Assembly (NCBI GenBank): GCA_947498845.1
Contig: CANMLX010000010.1
Coordinates: 53,616-117,615 of the forward strand
Reading direction: 5' to 3'
Length of the DNA stretch: 64,000 nucleotides
DNA from: an uncultured Flavobacteriaceae bacterium
GTDB taxonomy: Bacteria; Bacteroidota; Bacteroidia; Flavobacteriales; Flavobacteriaceae
This document shows positions 17,979 through 27,232 of this stretch, piece after piece; position 1 is the first letter of the stretch, and every line of letters begins with the position of its first letter. The notes under the pieces are model-generated. The model saw nothing but the letters and a program-made list of their open reading frames with translations. It did not search any database and was not told the origin of the DNA. Both the position numbers and the translations under genes were made by a program.

Positions 17979-18818
17979 ATGGAGACACCTAAATGGGTAG
18001 AAGCTAAAAAATACGAAGATATAACCTATAAAAAGTATAATGGCGTCGCAAGAATAGCATTTAACAGACCAAATGTTAGAAATGCATTTAGACCTAAAAC
18101 AACAAGTGAATTATATGATGCGTTTTATGATGCTAATGAAGATATAAATATAGGTGTGGTTTTACTTTCTGCTGAAGGCCCTTCAACTAAAGACGGTGTA
18201 TATTCGTTTTGTAGCGGAGGAGATCAAAAGGCTAGAGGGCATCAAGGTTATGTTGGAGAGGATGGCTATCACCGTTTAAATATATTAGAAGTTCAACGCT
18301 TAATTCGTTTTATGCCAAAAGCAGTTATAGCTGTTGTACCTGGTTGGGCTGTTGGAGGAGGACATAGCTTACATGTGGTATGTGATTTAACTTTAGCTAG
18401 TAAAGAACATGCCATTTTTAAACAAACAGATGCCGATGTTACAAGTTTTGACGGCGGCTATGGGTCTGCTTATCTCGCTAAAATGGTTGGACAGAAAAAA
18501 GCCAGAGAAATCTTTTTTTTAGGTAGAAATTATTCAGCTCAAGAAGCTTACGATATGGGTATGGTTAACGCTGTAATACCTCATGAAGAACTTGAAGATA
18601 CGGCTTTCCAATGGGCACAAGAAATATTAGCTAAGTCACCAACATCTATAAAAATGTTGAAATTTGCCATGAATTTAACAGACGATGGTATGGTAGGACA
18701 ACAAGTATTTGCAGGAGAAGCTACCAGGTTGGCTTATATGACCGATGAGGCAAAGGAAGGCAGAAATGCTTTTCTAGAAAAACGCAAACCTAATTTTGAG
18801 AAAAAATGGATACCTTAA
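17979..18818 (+). CDS. menB: 1,4-dihydroxy-2-naphthoyl-CoA synthase
   Basis: 279 residues from the ATG at 17979 (METPKWVEAKKYEDI); a TTG at 17958 would add seven. Crotonase fold with FCSGGDQKARGHQGYVG and SFDGGYGSAYLAKMVGQKKA. The residue after QT is Asp151 (QTDADV), the hallmark of bicarbonate-independent (type II) MenB, where E. coli has Gly. It closes the second ring of menaquinone from o-succinylbenzoyl-CoA. First gene of the men cluster, 13 bp before menA. Confidence 0.96.
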   Translation: METPKWVEAKKYEDITYKKYNGVARIAFNRPNVRNAFRPKTTSELYDAFYDANEDINIGVVLLSAEGPSTKDGVYSFCSGGDQKARGHQGYVGEDGYHRLNILEVQRLIRFMPKAVIAVVPGWAVGGGHSLHVVCDLTLASKEHAIFKQTDADVTSFDGGYGSAYLAKMVGQKKAREIFFLGRNYSAQEAYDMGMVNAVIPHEELEDTAFQWAQEILAKSPTSIKMLKFAMNLTDDGMVGQQVFAGEATRLAYMTDEAKEGRNAFLEKRKPNFEKKWIP

Positions 18819-18831
18819 TCTGTAAATACTT

Positions 18832-19716
18832 ATGATTAAGGCATTTGTTCAAGCGGCGCGTTTACGTACGTTGCCATTATCTATTTCGGGAATTATTGTT
18901 GGGAGTTCTTTAGCGCATTCAAATATATTACAATCGCTAATTTTTTGGTTAGCTATTTTAACTACTATCGGACTCCAAGTGCTCTCCAATTTCGCTAACG
19001 ATTATGGTGATGGCGTAAAAGGTACAGATGCAAATAGACAAGGCGAAAAGCGCTTAGTTGCTTCAGGAGTTATTTCAGCAAAACAAATGAAAAATGCAGT
19101 TATTATTACTGCTATTGTAACATTTATAATTGCTTTGTTTTTAATTTACACAGCCTTTAAAGCTAACTTTATCTATGCTTTACTATTTATATTACTTGGG
19201 CTTGCCTCTATAGCCGCAGCTATTAAGTATACTGTTGGTAAAAAAGCGTATGGCTATTCAGGCTTGGGGGATGTATTTGTATTTGTATTTTTTGGTTTAT
19301 TAAGTACGGTTGGGAGTTATTTTTTATATACAAAGCACATAGCGTCTTGGCATATATTTCTTCCAGCAATTTCAGTGGGATTATTAAGTGTTGCTGTGCT
19401 TAATTTAAATAATATGAGAGATCGCATAGAAGATAAAAAGCATAATAAAATCACGCTTGCTGTTACGTTTGGAAGCCAAAAAGCTAAAATTTATCATTAT
19501 GTGTTAATAATAATCGCTTTTATTTGTGCATTAGCTTATACGGGTTTGAACTACATTAACCCCAAACAGTTTATTTTTATAATTGCTTTTTTTCCTCTAA
19601 CTCATAATATTATTGTTGTCGCTAGAAATATTATACACCGTGAATTAGATTCTGAACTTAAGAAAGTGGCTTTAAGCACTTTTTTATTTGCAGTATTATT
19701 CAGTATTTTTAACTAG
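18832..19716 (+). CDS. menA: 1,4-dihydroxy-2-naphthoate polyprenyltransferase
   Basis: 294 residues with about eight membrane helices. UbiA-family aspartate motifs: NFANDYGDGVKGTDANRQGE (first) and NNMRDRIEDKKHNKITLAV (second). It adds the isoprenoid side chain to the naphthoquinone head group in the inner membrane. It is immediately downstream of menB and is followed by a metallo-hydrolase. Confidence 0.95.
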   Translation: MIKAFVQAARLRTLPLSISGIIVGSSLAHSNILQSLIFWLAILTTIGLQVLSNFANDYGDGVKGTDANRQGEKRLVASGVISAKQMKNAVIITAIVTFIIALFLIYTAFKANFIYALLFILLGLASIAAAIKYTVGKKAYGYSGLGDVFVFVFFGLLSTVGSYFLYTKHIASWHIFLPAISVGLLSVAVLNLNNMRDRIEDKKHNKITLAVTFGSQKAKIYHYVLIIIAFICALAYTGLNYINPKQFIFIIAFFPLTHNIIVVARNIIHRELDSELKKVALSTFLFAVLFSIFN

Positions 19717-19747
19717 AAATTGAATCTAACAAAAAACAACTCTAATA

Positions 19748-20425
19748 ATGAAAATAACGTTTTATGGTCATGCAAGTTTAGGTATTCAAATTAATAATAT
19801 TCATATTCTTGTGGATCCTTTTATCTCTGCAAATCCTAAAGCTTCGCATATAGATGTAAATGCACTAAAAGCAGATTATATTCTAGTAACGCATGCACAT
19901 CAAGATCACATAGTAGATGTTGAGGCTATTGCAAAGCGTACCGATGCAGTTATTGTATCAAATTTTGAAATAGCTACGCACTACGGGAATTTGGGTTTAA
20001 AAAATCACCCTATGAATCATGGTGGATCATGGCATTTTGATTTTGGAACAGTTAAATATGTAAATGCGATACACACATCCTCTTTTCCCGATGGAAGTTA
20101 TGGCGGACAACCAGGAGGTTTTATAATAGAAAGTAATAACAAAAATATTTATATAGCCGGAGATACAGCCTTAACTTACGATATGAAGTTAATCCCAATG
20201 CAAACTAAGTTAAATTTAGCCATCCTCCCAATTGGAGATAATTTTACAATGGGGATTGACGATGCCATTATAGCAAGCGATTTTGTGGAGTGCAACACCA
20301 TTTTAGGATATCATTTTGATACATTTGGATATATTGAAATAGATCATAATGTAGCCAAACAAAAATTTTCCAGTAAAAGCAAAGAATTAATTCTTTTAGA
20401 TATAGGAGTTTCTATAGAATTATAA
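19748..20425 (+). CDS. Metallo-beta-lactamase-fold metal-dependent hydrolase (UPF0173 type)
   Basis: 225 residues. The metal site motif HAHQDHIVD (HxHxDH), later IHTSSFPDG, IAGDTALTYDM and the final ILGYHFDTFG histidine define the UPF0173/YtkL-like group. The substrate is unknown. Its place inside the menaquinone cluster is common in flavobacteria, but no role in quinone synthesis has been shown that I know of. Cytoplasmic; 31 bp after menA. Confidence 0.88.
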   Translation: MKITFYGHASLGIQINNIHILVDPFISANPKASHIDVNALKADYILVTHAHQDHIVDVEAIAKRTDAVIVSNFEIATHYGNLGLKNHPMNHGGSWHFDFGTVKYVNAIHTSSFPDGSYGGQPGGFIIESNNKNIYIAGDTALTYDMKLIPMQTKLNLAILPIGDNFTMGIDDAIIASDFVECNTILGYHFDTFGYIEIDHNVAKQKFSSKSKELILLDIGVSIEL

Positions 20426-20437
20426 ACATTATTTTTT

Positions 20438-21124
20438 ATGAAAAAACTACTATGTCTTATTGCCTTTTTTACAGTTTACAATGCAAAAGCCCAGATAGAC
20501 CAGTCTAAAACAGGAGCTTGGTACATGTACTTTTTTAAGCACCAATTTAAAGATAGTCAGTTTGGTTTTCAAGGTGATTTACAATACCGAAACTGGAACA
20601 CTATAGGTGATTTAGAGCAGTTATTGATTCGTTCTGGGATAACTTACACGCCAAAAAATGCAAATATTCTATTTACTTTGGGTTACGGTAATATTACTAC
20701 GGGTCAATTTGGAGATAGTAATGCTACAACTACCGAAAGTAGGATTTATCAAGAAGCACTATTACCACAAAAAGTGGGGAACAGATTTTATTTAGCACAT
20801 CGTTTTAGGTACGAGCAGCGTTTTGTAGAAGATCAGGACTTTAGAACTAGGTATCGTTATAATGTGTTTTTAAATATTCCTTTTAATAAAAAAACGCTTG
20901 AAAAAGACGCTGTTTATTTAGCACTCTATAATGAATTGTTTATAAATGGTCAAACAGATATTGGTAATAACAGAACTGTAGAACTATTTGATAGAAATAG
21001 AACCTACCTAGGGTTGGGTTATGTATTAAAGCCAAGTATGAAATTTCAATTGGGGTGGATGAATCAAAAAACCGTAAATTGGGGTAAAGGTCAATTACAG
21101 TTAAGCTTTCACCATAGTTTCTAA
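20438..21124 (+). CDS. DUF2490 outer-membrane beta-barrel-like protein
   Basis: 228 residues with a signal peptide (LLCLIAFFTVYNAKAQ). The pattern (TGAWYMYFFKHQF, FRYEQRF, RTRYRYNVFLNIPF, LGLGYVLKPSMKFQLGWM) fits DUF2490, whose members are predicted small outer-membrane barrels. It ends in an aromatic residue (HHSF) as barrels do. Function unknown. It sits 12 bp after the hydrolase and 6 bp before menC, in one transcription unit. Confidence 0.85.
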   Translation: MKKLLCLIAFFTVYNAKAQIDQSKTGAWYMYFFKHQFKDSQFGFQGDLQYRNWNTIGDLEQLLIRSGITYTPKNANILFTLGYGNITTGQFGDSNATTTESRIYQEALLPQKVGNRFYLAHRFRYEQRFVEDQDFRTRYRYNVFLNIPFNKKTLEKDAVYLALYNELFINGQTDIGNNRTVELFDRNRTYLGLGYVLKPSMKFQLGWMNQKTVNWGKGQLQLSFHHSF

Positions 21125-21130
21125 TTATTT

Positions 21131-22162
21131 ATGAAAGCCAATTATTATAGTTATACTTTAAATTTCAAACAACCCAGTGGTACATCCAGAGGGATTTTAA
21201 AAACAAAAGAGACTTGGTTTCTTGTCTTAAAAAACGAAGATAAAACCGGAGTAGGGGAGTGCGGTATGTTTAAAGGACTATCGGTAGATGACAGACCTGA
21301 TTATGAGGAGACATTAGGTTGGGTTTGTCTCAATATTAATCTAGGACTCGATAAGTTATTAGCAGAATTAGCAGAATTCCCAAGTATTCAATTTGGTTTA
21401 GAAATGGCTTTTAGAGCTCTTAAAAGTAAAAAACATGAGCTATTCCCTTCTAAATTCACAAAAGGACAAGATGTGATTCCTATTAATGGATTGATATGGA
21501 TGGGCAGTGAGCGTTTCATGAAAGCACAAATTAAAAACAAAATCAAAGCGGGTTTTAATTGTATAAAGATGAAAATTGGCGCGATTGATTTTGATACCGA
21601 AATAGCACTTCTAAAGTCCCTTAGAAAAGAATATACCTCTAACGACATAGAACTACGTGTAGATGCCAATGGTGCTTTTAGCCCTAATGAAGCTTTAGAA
21701 AAACTAAAAAGACTCTCCAAATTAGATTTACATTCTATAGAACAACCTATAAAACAAGGACAAATAGAGGAGATGGCAGCATTATGTGACATAACACCAT
21801 TACCTATTGCTCTTGACGAAGAATTAATTGGCGTTTTTTCTGTAACAGAAAAACAAAAACTTCTACAAACCATTAAACCGCAATTTATTATTTTAAAACC
21901 AACATTAGTAGGTGGGTTTCAAGGCAGTGACGATTGGATAGTTATTGCTAAACAGCATAATATAGATTGGTGGATAACAAGTGCATTAGAAAGTAATGTA
22001 GGGCTTAATGCCATTGCGCAATACACCTACAAAAAGCAAAACAAATTACCTCAAGGATTGGGTACAGGAGGCTTGTTTACAAATAATTTTGAATCGCCCT
22101 TATTAGTAAACAAGGGCTGTTTACATTATGACATAAAAAAACAATTGACTTTTAAATTATAA
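21131..22162 (+). CDS. menC: o-Succinylbenzoate synthase
   Basis: 343 residues, enolase superfamily. Active-site signatures: IKMKIG (KxK acid/base), RVDANGAF (Asp), SIEQPI (Glu), LDEEL (Asp) and the second Lys in IILKPTLVGGF. It dehydrates SHCHC to o-succinylbenzoate in menaquinone synthesis. Located 6 bp after the DUF2490 gene and 3 bp before the CPBP protease gene. Confidence 0.94.
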   Translation: MKANYYSYTLNFKQPSGTSRGILKTKETWFLVLKNEDKTGVGECGMFKGLSVDDRPDYEETLGWVCLNINLGLDKLLAELAEFPSIQFGLEMAFRALKSKKHELFPSKFTKGQDVIPINGLIWMGSERFMKAQIKNKIKAGFNCIKMKIGAIDFDTEIALLKSLRKEYTSNDIELRVDANGAFSPNEALEKLKRLSKLDLHSIEQPIKQGQIEEMAALCDITPLPIALDEELIGVFSVTEKQKLLQTIKPQFIILKPTLVGGFQGSDDWIVIAKQHNIDWWITSALESNVGLNAIAQYTYKKQNKLPQGLGTGGLFTNNFESPLLVNKGCLHYDIKKQLTFKL

Positions 22163-22165
22163 TTT

Positions 22166-23146
22166 ATGACTTATATACAACAGGCTTATAAAGGATTAAC
22201 CGATGCATGGCGCTATATTATAGGGTTTTTTATCATTATTATTGCATGGCAATTTTTAGGAATGATTCCCTTAGGTATTGGTATTTTAATAAAAGCCCTA
22301 GAGACACAAAGCGCACCTACAGATATTCCGCAAATGGTGGCGCTTTTTGGTGAAAATCTATTTTTATTTTTAATGTTGCTGTCCTTTGCGATTGGGTTAT
22401 TGGGTGTTTTTTTGGTCTCCAAACTACTTCATAAATTATCAATAAAAGATTTAACAACCGTAAGAAGAAAAATAGATTGGAAACGCTTTTGGTTTGTTTT
22501 TTTCTTATGGGGCATCATATCTGTAGGTATGGTATTGCTAGATTATTTTTATTTTAGTCCAGAGCATTATGAGTTTAATTTTAAACTACAACCGTTTTTA
22601 ATTTTATGTGCTATAGCAATTGTTCTAATTCCTTTACAAACCAGTTTCGAGGAATATTTTTTTAGAGGGTATATAATGCACTTCCTGGGTGTTCTATTCA
22701 AAAATAAGTGGTTACCTCTTATTATAACTTCTGTTCTTTTTGGGTTACTTCATATTTTTAATCCAGAGGTAGAAAAATTAGGATATGTAATAATGGTATA
22801 TTATATAGGTACCGGTTTGTTTTTAGGCATAATGACATTGATGGATGATGGCTTAGAATTAGCATTGGGGTTTCATTTTGCTAACAATTTGTTTACAGCT
22901 TTATTAGTTACAGCAGATTGGACAGCGCTTCAAACCCATTCTGTGCTTAAGGATATTAGTGATCCGTCTGATATGGCCTTTACAGAAATATTTATTCCTG
23001 TGTTAATTATCTTCCCAATACTTTTACTTATTTTGGCAAAGAAGTACAAATGGCGTAATTGGAAAGAAAAATTATTTGGTACCATAGAGGAGCCTCCCAA
23101 AGATGATTATAAAATTATAGAAGATATTGGTAATTATGATTCCTAA
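22166..23146 (+). CDS. CPBP-family intramembrane glutamic protease
   Basis: 326 residues with about eight membrane helices. Contains the three CPBP/Abi motifs: EEYFFRGY (EExxxR), FGLLHIF (FxxxH) and FHFANN (HxxxN). Related to eukaryotic Rce1 CAAX proteases; the substrate is unknown here. It lies inside the men operon, with its 3' end overlapping menE by 11 bp. Confidence 0.92.
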   Translation: MTYIQQAYKGLTDAWRYIIGFFIIIIAWQFLGMIPLGIGILIKALETQSAPTDIPQMVALFGENLFLFLMLLSFAIGLLGVFLVSKLLHKLSIKDLTTVRRKIDWKRFWFVFFLWGIISVGMVLLDYFYFSPEHYEFNFKLQPFLILCAIAIVLIPLQTSFEEYFFRGYIMHFLGVLFKNKWLPLIITSVLFGLLHIFNPEVEKLGYVIMVYYIGTGLFLGIMTLMDDGLELALGFHFANNLFTALLVTADWTALQTHSVLKDISDPSDMAFTEIFIPVLIIFPILLLILAKKYKWRNWKEKLFGTIEEPPKDDYKIIEDIGNYDS

Positions 23147-24227
23147 TTTTACAAAAGTCCATTTAAGGTTTAAGTTAAATGGCGTTTATTATTCATTTGA
23201 AGATTTAAAAGATGTTGCTTATTGTTTAGTTAAAGAGGGGCAACCTTACGAACAAAATTTAGGGCTCTTTTTATTAGATTGGTTAGATGGTAAAGCCACA
23301 ATAGATGTACAGACATCGGGCTCTACGGGCACTCCTAAAATTATAACACTTAAAAAACAAGCCATGGTAAATTCGGCCATTGCTACGGGAGATTTTTTTG
23401 GTTTAAAACCAGGAGATAAGGCTTTACACTGTTTACCTGCTAATTTTATTGCTGGAAAAATGATGTTTATTAGAGCTTTATTTTTAGGTTTAGAGCTAGA
23501 CATGGTAGAACCTCTGTCGTCGCCACTTTTCAATCCTAATAAAACATATAATTTTTGTGCAATGACACCTATGCAATTGCAAAACACTTATCATTATATT
23601 GATACTATTAAAACTATAATTGTGGGTGGGGCAAAAGCATTTAAGCCATTAGTAGAAGCCATACAACATAGCAGTACTAAAGTTTATGAGACGTATGGTA
23701 TGACGGAGACTGTAACACACATTGCTCTAAAACAGTTAAATAATTTTGAAAGTGATACAAAACAACCTTTGTGTTTTAAAATACTACCAAACATTACCAT
23801 ATCTCAAGACAGCCGTAAATGCCTGGTTATTAATGCTCCAAAATTAACAAAGGAAACAATTGTTACTAATGATATTGTAACGATTCGTTCTGAAAATGAA
23901 TTTGAATGGGTAGGAAGGTTTGACAACATTATCAATACAGGAGGTGTAAAAGTATTTCCTGAGCAAATAGAGAAAAAACTTTCCAGTAAAATTTCTGAGC
24001 GTTTTTTTATTACTTCGGAAGCAGATGACACACTTGGAGAAAAAGTTGTTATGGTTATTGAAAACGATGTTAACGAATTAAACCTATCGCTTTTTGAAGA
24101 CTTGGATAAATTTGAAAGACCTAAAATTATTTATACGACACCACGTTTTAAAGAAACTAATTCTGGTAAAATATTACGTACTGAAACTTTAGCAATTGCG
24201 AAAGCTAACGATGGCATTGCAATTTAA
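23136..24227 (+). CDS. menE: o-Succinylbenzoate-CoA ligase (AMP-binding enzyme, short form)
   Basis: About 363 residues from the ATG at 23136 (MIPNFTKVHLRF); a TTG at 23127 would add three. ANL-superfamily motifs: the P-loop TSGSTGTPK, YETYGMTETVTHIA, and the C-terminal GRFDNIINTGGVKVFPEQIE and SGKILRTE (catalytic Lys). It is shorter than the ~480-residue E. coli enzyme because part of the N-terminal domain is missing, as is usual in flavobacteria. It activates o-succinylbenzoate to the CoA ester used by MenB. Last gene of the cluster, followed by a hairpin terminator. Confidence 0.92.
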   Translation: MIPNFTKVHLRFKLNGVYYSFEDLKDVAYCLVKEGQPYEQNLGLFLLDWLDGKATIDVQTSGSTGTPKIITLKKQAMVNSAIATGDFFGLKPGDKALHCLPANFIAGKMMFIRALFLGLELDMVEPLSSPLFNPNKTYNFCAMTPMQLQNTYHYIDTIKTIIVGGAKAFKPLVEAIQHSSTKVYETYGMTETVTHIALKQLNNFESDTKQPLCFKILPNITISQDSRKCLVINAPKLTKETIVTNDIVTIRSENEFEWVGRFDNIINTGGVKVFPEQIEKKLSSKISERFFITSEADDTLGEKVVMVIENDVNELNLSLFEDLDKFERPKIIYTTPRFKETNSGKILRTETLAIAKANDGIAI

Positions 24228-24270
24228 ATACACTTGTTAAGTTTAGCTAGTCTAGATCTAGATAGCATAA

Positions 24271-24303
24271 AAAAACCCTCAATGTTTAACATTGAGAGTT
24301 TTT
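24271..24303. terminator. Bidirectional terminator between menE and the GH16 gene
   Basis: A short stem (ctcaatg/cattgag, loop TTTAA) flanked by A-run and T-run tracts, lying between convergent genes. A nearby perfect palindrome tctagatctaga is at 24251-24262. Confidence 0.85.
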
Positions 24304-24321
24304 GTTTATAAGGTGTATGTT

Positions 24322-25614
24322 TTACTTATCTTCTAATTTCCAAGTTCTTACCCAATCAATTCTCATTGTATTAATTGAATTATCTTGTATTTCAGATTTA
24401 GTAGGAAGCCCGCCTAACCAGCCTGCTTCATTAGTCCATAAATCAAATATAATCTCTAAATCTCTTGTAAATTCTCTATCATAAGTATTACCATCCTGAT
24501 GTTCACCAACAACAACACTACCTGCAGGTTCGCCATTTAAATAAAACTGAATGTTCTTAGAATCTTTCCACCAAACGCCATAAGTATGATAATCTTCATT
24601 CCATCCTACATTTTTTAGAGGGTTATCATCTGATAGATCTAATCTTGAAAAATTACCATGCTCTCTAACAGTTTTAGGTGTTTTAGAGTCATCTGCTTGA
24701 AAATATTGCGAGTTCATTTGTGTAGGAAAAACATCTGCTGTACAACCAGTACACGATGGATTAGAGTTATTTTCAATAATATCTATTTCATCTCTATTGT
24801 CACTATCTCCATTGTTTAACCAGTACGTATTGTATGCAGAAATATGAGATGTTTTAATTCTAGCCTCAGTATACATAGGGTAATTTATTTCTGTTCTTGA
24901 ATGAACTCTAGCTGCTTGAAACCATCTTTTTTCATCTGCTGGATCTGACGAATCATCTCTCAAGCTTGATCTTATCCATAAATTCCCATCTGACACACCT
25001 GAATTATTACTAGAAGTAGACATGAATACAGGAGGACCATAAGGCCATGTAGATTTTTCCCACTTACTACTATCCCAAGCATCAAACTCATCGGACATGC
25101 TTTCTACTTTAACCCATTGTTTATCAGAAGGAGTTGTATTATCTACAGATACAAAAGAAGGGTTATTAGGATCTATATTATCAAAACGACCAGCTACTAC
25201 GTCAAGATTTACTGTTGCAGTATCTGTATCTCCATCCTTATCTGTAATGGTATAAATAAAGCTATCGGTTCCTTCGTAATCTGTGTTAGGTATGTATTCA
25301 AATACACCATCGCTAATTTCGGTTACTTTACCATTTTTAGCATCTTCAGATAAACTATAGTTATCTGAATCTCCTCCATCATCTCCTAAATTATCATTGC
25401 CGGAAACTGTTATTTGGTTACTTGTTCCCGAGCTACTATTTATTGTAACTGTTAGCAAATCATCTTCAGCTACAGGCTTAGTATCTACTACAGGGGTATC
25501 ATCACCAGAGCCAGAATTGTTATCATCACTTCCTCCACAACTTACAAGTGCTAATCCTAAAGTAAATGAAAGTGTGAAAATTAGATTCTTTTTAAAAAAT
25601 TGTTTTCTTAACAT
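24322..25614 (-). CDS. GH16 family lipoprotein (agarase/porphyranase-like)
   Basis: 430 residues. Lipoprotein signal ending LGLALVSCGGSDD, an acidic linker, a cadherin/Ig-like domain (about residues 45-140; PVAEDDLLTV ... DGDTDTATVNL), then a GH16 jelly-roll. The catalytic motif is DEIDIIEN, with Glu276, Asp278 and Glu281 (ExDxxE form). SDEFDAWDSSKW and YHTYGVWWKD also fit GH16 enzymes that cut agar or porphyran rather than laminarin. It is probably displayed on the cell surface. A GH86 gene at 49.1 kb suggests red-algal galactans as a food source. The exact substrate is inferred. Confidence 0.87.
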   Translation of the reverse strand: MLRKQFFKKNLIFTLSFTLGLALVSCGGSDDNNSGSGDDTPVVDTKPVAEDDLLTVTINSSSGTSNQITVSGNDNLGDDGGDSDNYSLSEDAKNGKVTEISDGVFEYIPNTDYEGTDSFIYTITDKDGDTDTATVNLDVVAGRFDNIDPNNPSFVSVDNTTPSDKQWVKVESMSDEFDAWDSSKWEKSTWPYGPPVFMSTSSNNSGVSDGNLWIRSSLRDDSSDPADEKRWFQAARVHSRTEINYPMYTEARIKTSHISAYNTYWLNNGDSDNRDEIDIIENNSNPSCTGCTADVFPTQMNSQYFQADDSKTPKTVREHGNFSRLDLSDDNPLKNVGWNEDYHTYGVWWKDSKNIQFYLNGEPAGSVVVGEHQDGNTYDREFTRDLEIIFDLWTNEAGWLGGLPTKSEIQDNSINTMRIDWVRTWKLEDK

Positions 25615-25642
25615 ATTTTATTTTTTTAATTTAAATACGGTA

Positions 25643-25650
25643 CAAATTTA
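25643..25650 (-). promoter_or_regulatory. Putative promoter -7 element of the GH16 gene
   Basis: On the minus strand reads TAAATTTG, a full TAnnTTTG match 29 bp upstream of the ATG. A TTTG on the same strand at 25678-25675 lies 24 bp upstream, slightly far for a -33 box. The remaining stretch to 26042 is AT-rich non-coding DNA with a TTATCGATAA palindrome near 25735 and no gene that I can support. Confidence 0.35.
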
Positions 25651-26042
25651 ACTTTTGTATCCTTTACTTTTTATCAAAAATAAGGATAATTCAGTTTTAA
25701 TTAAGTGTAAGTCATGTTTTTTTATCGTTTTATCGATAAATAATGTTTTTCATCTATGATACATCATATTATAAACATCAAAAATCATTCCTAAATAGCT
25801 AATTAATTCCAAAACTTATTTGTATGAAAATGTAAATTATTTTTGAAATTAATTACTACGTAACAAACATATAAACATTCAATACTAAAAAATGGGTAAG
25901 GAACTTAATCTATACATTGGTAATTTGGATCAGGGATAAAGTCGAAAGTTAAAATGTTTGAAAGCCTTTTAGTTTTTTATAAATAAAAAAACTCTTTTCG
26001 CTTGACACATGGCTTTTCATTTAATTTATTTAGAGATGTTTA

Positions 26043-26789
26043 TCAAACATTAAGTTCTTCCATAGTATGATATACATTTTGTACATCATCATCTTCTTCT
26101 AATTTTTCAAGTAACTTTTCTACATCAGCCACTTTTTCTCCATCTAAAGGTTTTGTAACTTGAGGGATACGCTCAAAACCAGAAGATAAAATTTCAATAG
26201 TATTTTCTTCTAAATACGATTGAATCTTTCCAAAACTTTCAAAAGGAGCATATATTATAACACTATTAATCTCATTACCATCAGCATCTTCATCGGTGTC
26301 TTCAAAAATTTCTTCAACACCAAAATCTATAAGTTCTAACTCTAATTCCTCTAAATTAAGATTTTCTCCTTTTATTTTAAAATTACATGTGTGATCGAAC
26401 ATAAAAACCACAGATCCAGAGGTGCCTAAACTACCATCACATTTGTTGAAATAACTACGAACGTTTGCTACTGTTCTTGTATTATTATCTGTAGCTGTTT
26501 CAACTAAAATTGCAATACCATGAGGGGCATAACCTTCAAAAATGACTTCTTTATAATCGCCTTGATTTTTATCTGAAGCTCGTTTTATAGCACGCTCAAT
26601 GTTATCTTTTGGCATGTTTACAGACTTTGCATTCTGTATGACTGCTCGTAAACGGGAATTACTATCTGGGTCTGGACCACCTTCTTTAACAGCCATGACT
26701 ATATCTTTACCTATACGAGTAAATGCTTTACTCATGGCAGACCAGCGTTTCATTTTTCTTGCTTTTCTAAATTCAAAAGCTCTTCCCAT
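26043..26789 (-). CDS. YebC/PmpR family DNA-binding / translation-associated protein
   Basis: 248 residues. The N-terminal GRAFEFRKARKMKRWSAMSK, then GPDPDSNSRLR and MPKDNIERAIKRA are strict YebC signatures, as is the GVEEIF...C-terminal domain. The family is annotated as a transcription regulator; recent work links some members to resolving ribosome stalling. Single gene. Confidence 0.95.
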   Translation of the reverse strand: MGRAFEFRKARKMKRWSAMSKAFTRIGKDIVMAVKEGGPDPDSNSRLRAVIQNAKSVNMPKDNIERAIKRASDKNQGDYKEVIFEGYAPHGIAILVETATDNNTRTVANVRSYFNKCDGSLGTSGSVVFMFDHTCNFKIKGENLNLEELELELIDFGVEEIFEDTDEDADGNEINSVIIYAPFESFGKIQSYLEENTIEILSSGFERIPQVTKPLDGEKVADVEKLLEKLEEDDDVQNVYHTMEELNV

Positions 26790-26885
26790 AATATCTAGTT
26801 AAAAGTTATAAAGTATTTAAAATACACTAAAGTTTCAATTTTTTAAAACGTCACAAAGTTAAAAATCGCACCCGTAATTACAAAT

Positions 26886-27176
26886 TTATTCTTCGGGCTC
26901 AACAATAGTTTCAATGGCTTCTGCTAATTTAAAGTCTTTGTTTGTAACGCCTCCAACATCGTGAGTTGACAATGAAATTGTAAGTACATTATAAACATTA
27001 GTCCAATTTGGATGATGATTTATTGCTTCGCATTCAAAAGCGATTCTACTCATAGCACTAAAACAGTCTTTAAAATTTTCAAATTCAAACTCAGCGTGAA
27101 TAGCATCGTTAGAATAGTCCCAATCGGGAAAACGTAATAGTTTTTTTTCAATGTCTTGCTTTGATAACTTACTCAT
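26886..27176 (-). CDS. phhB: 4a-hydroxytetrahydrobiopterin (pterin-4-alpha-carbinolamine) dehydratase
   Basis: 96 residues, the normal size. The signature NHHPNWTNVYNVLTISLSTH includes the catalytic His-His-Pro and the THDVGGVTNKDFKLA end. It regenerates the pterin cofactor of phenylalanine hydroxylase. Phenylalanine hydroxylase itself is not in the window, but the tyrosine degradation operon at 53.7-59.4 kb is the downstream pathway. Confidence 0.93.
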   Translation of the reverse strand: MSKLSKQDIEKKLLRFPDWDYSNDAIHAEFEFENFKDCFSAMSRIAFECEAINHHPNWTNVYNVLTISLSTHDVGGVTNKDFKLAEAIETIVEPEE

Positions 27177-27232
27177 TTTGTTTTGGATTTAGATATCTTA
27201 CCAAATTTATAAAATTAAGATAAATTATTAGC

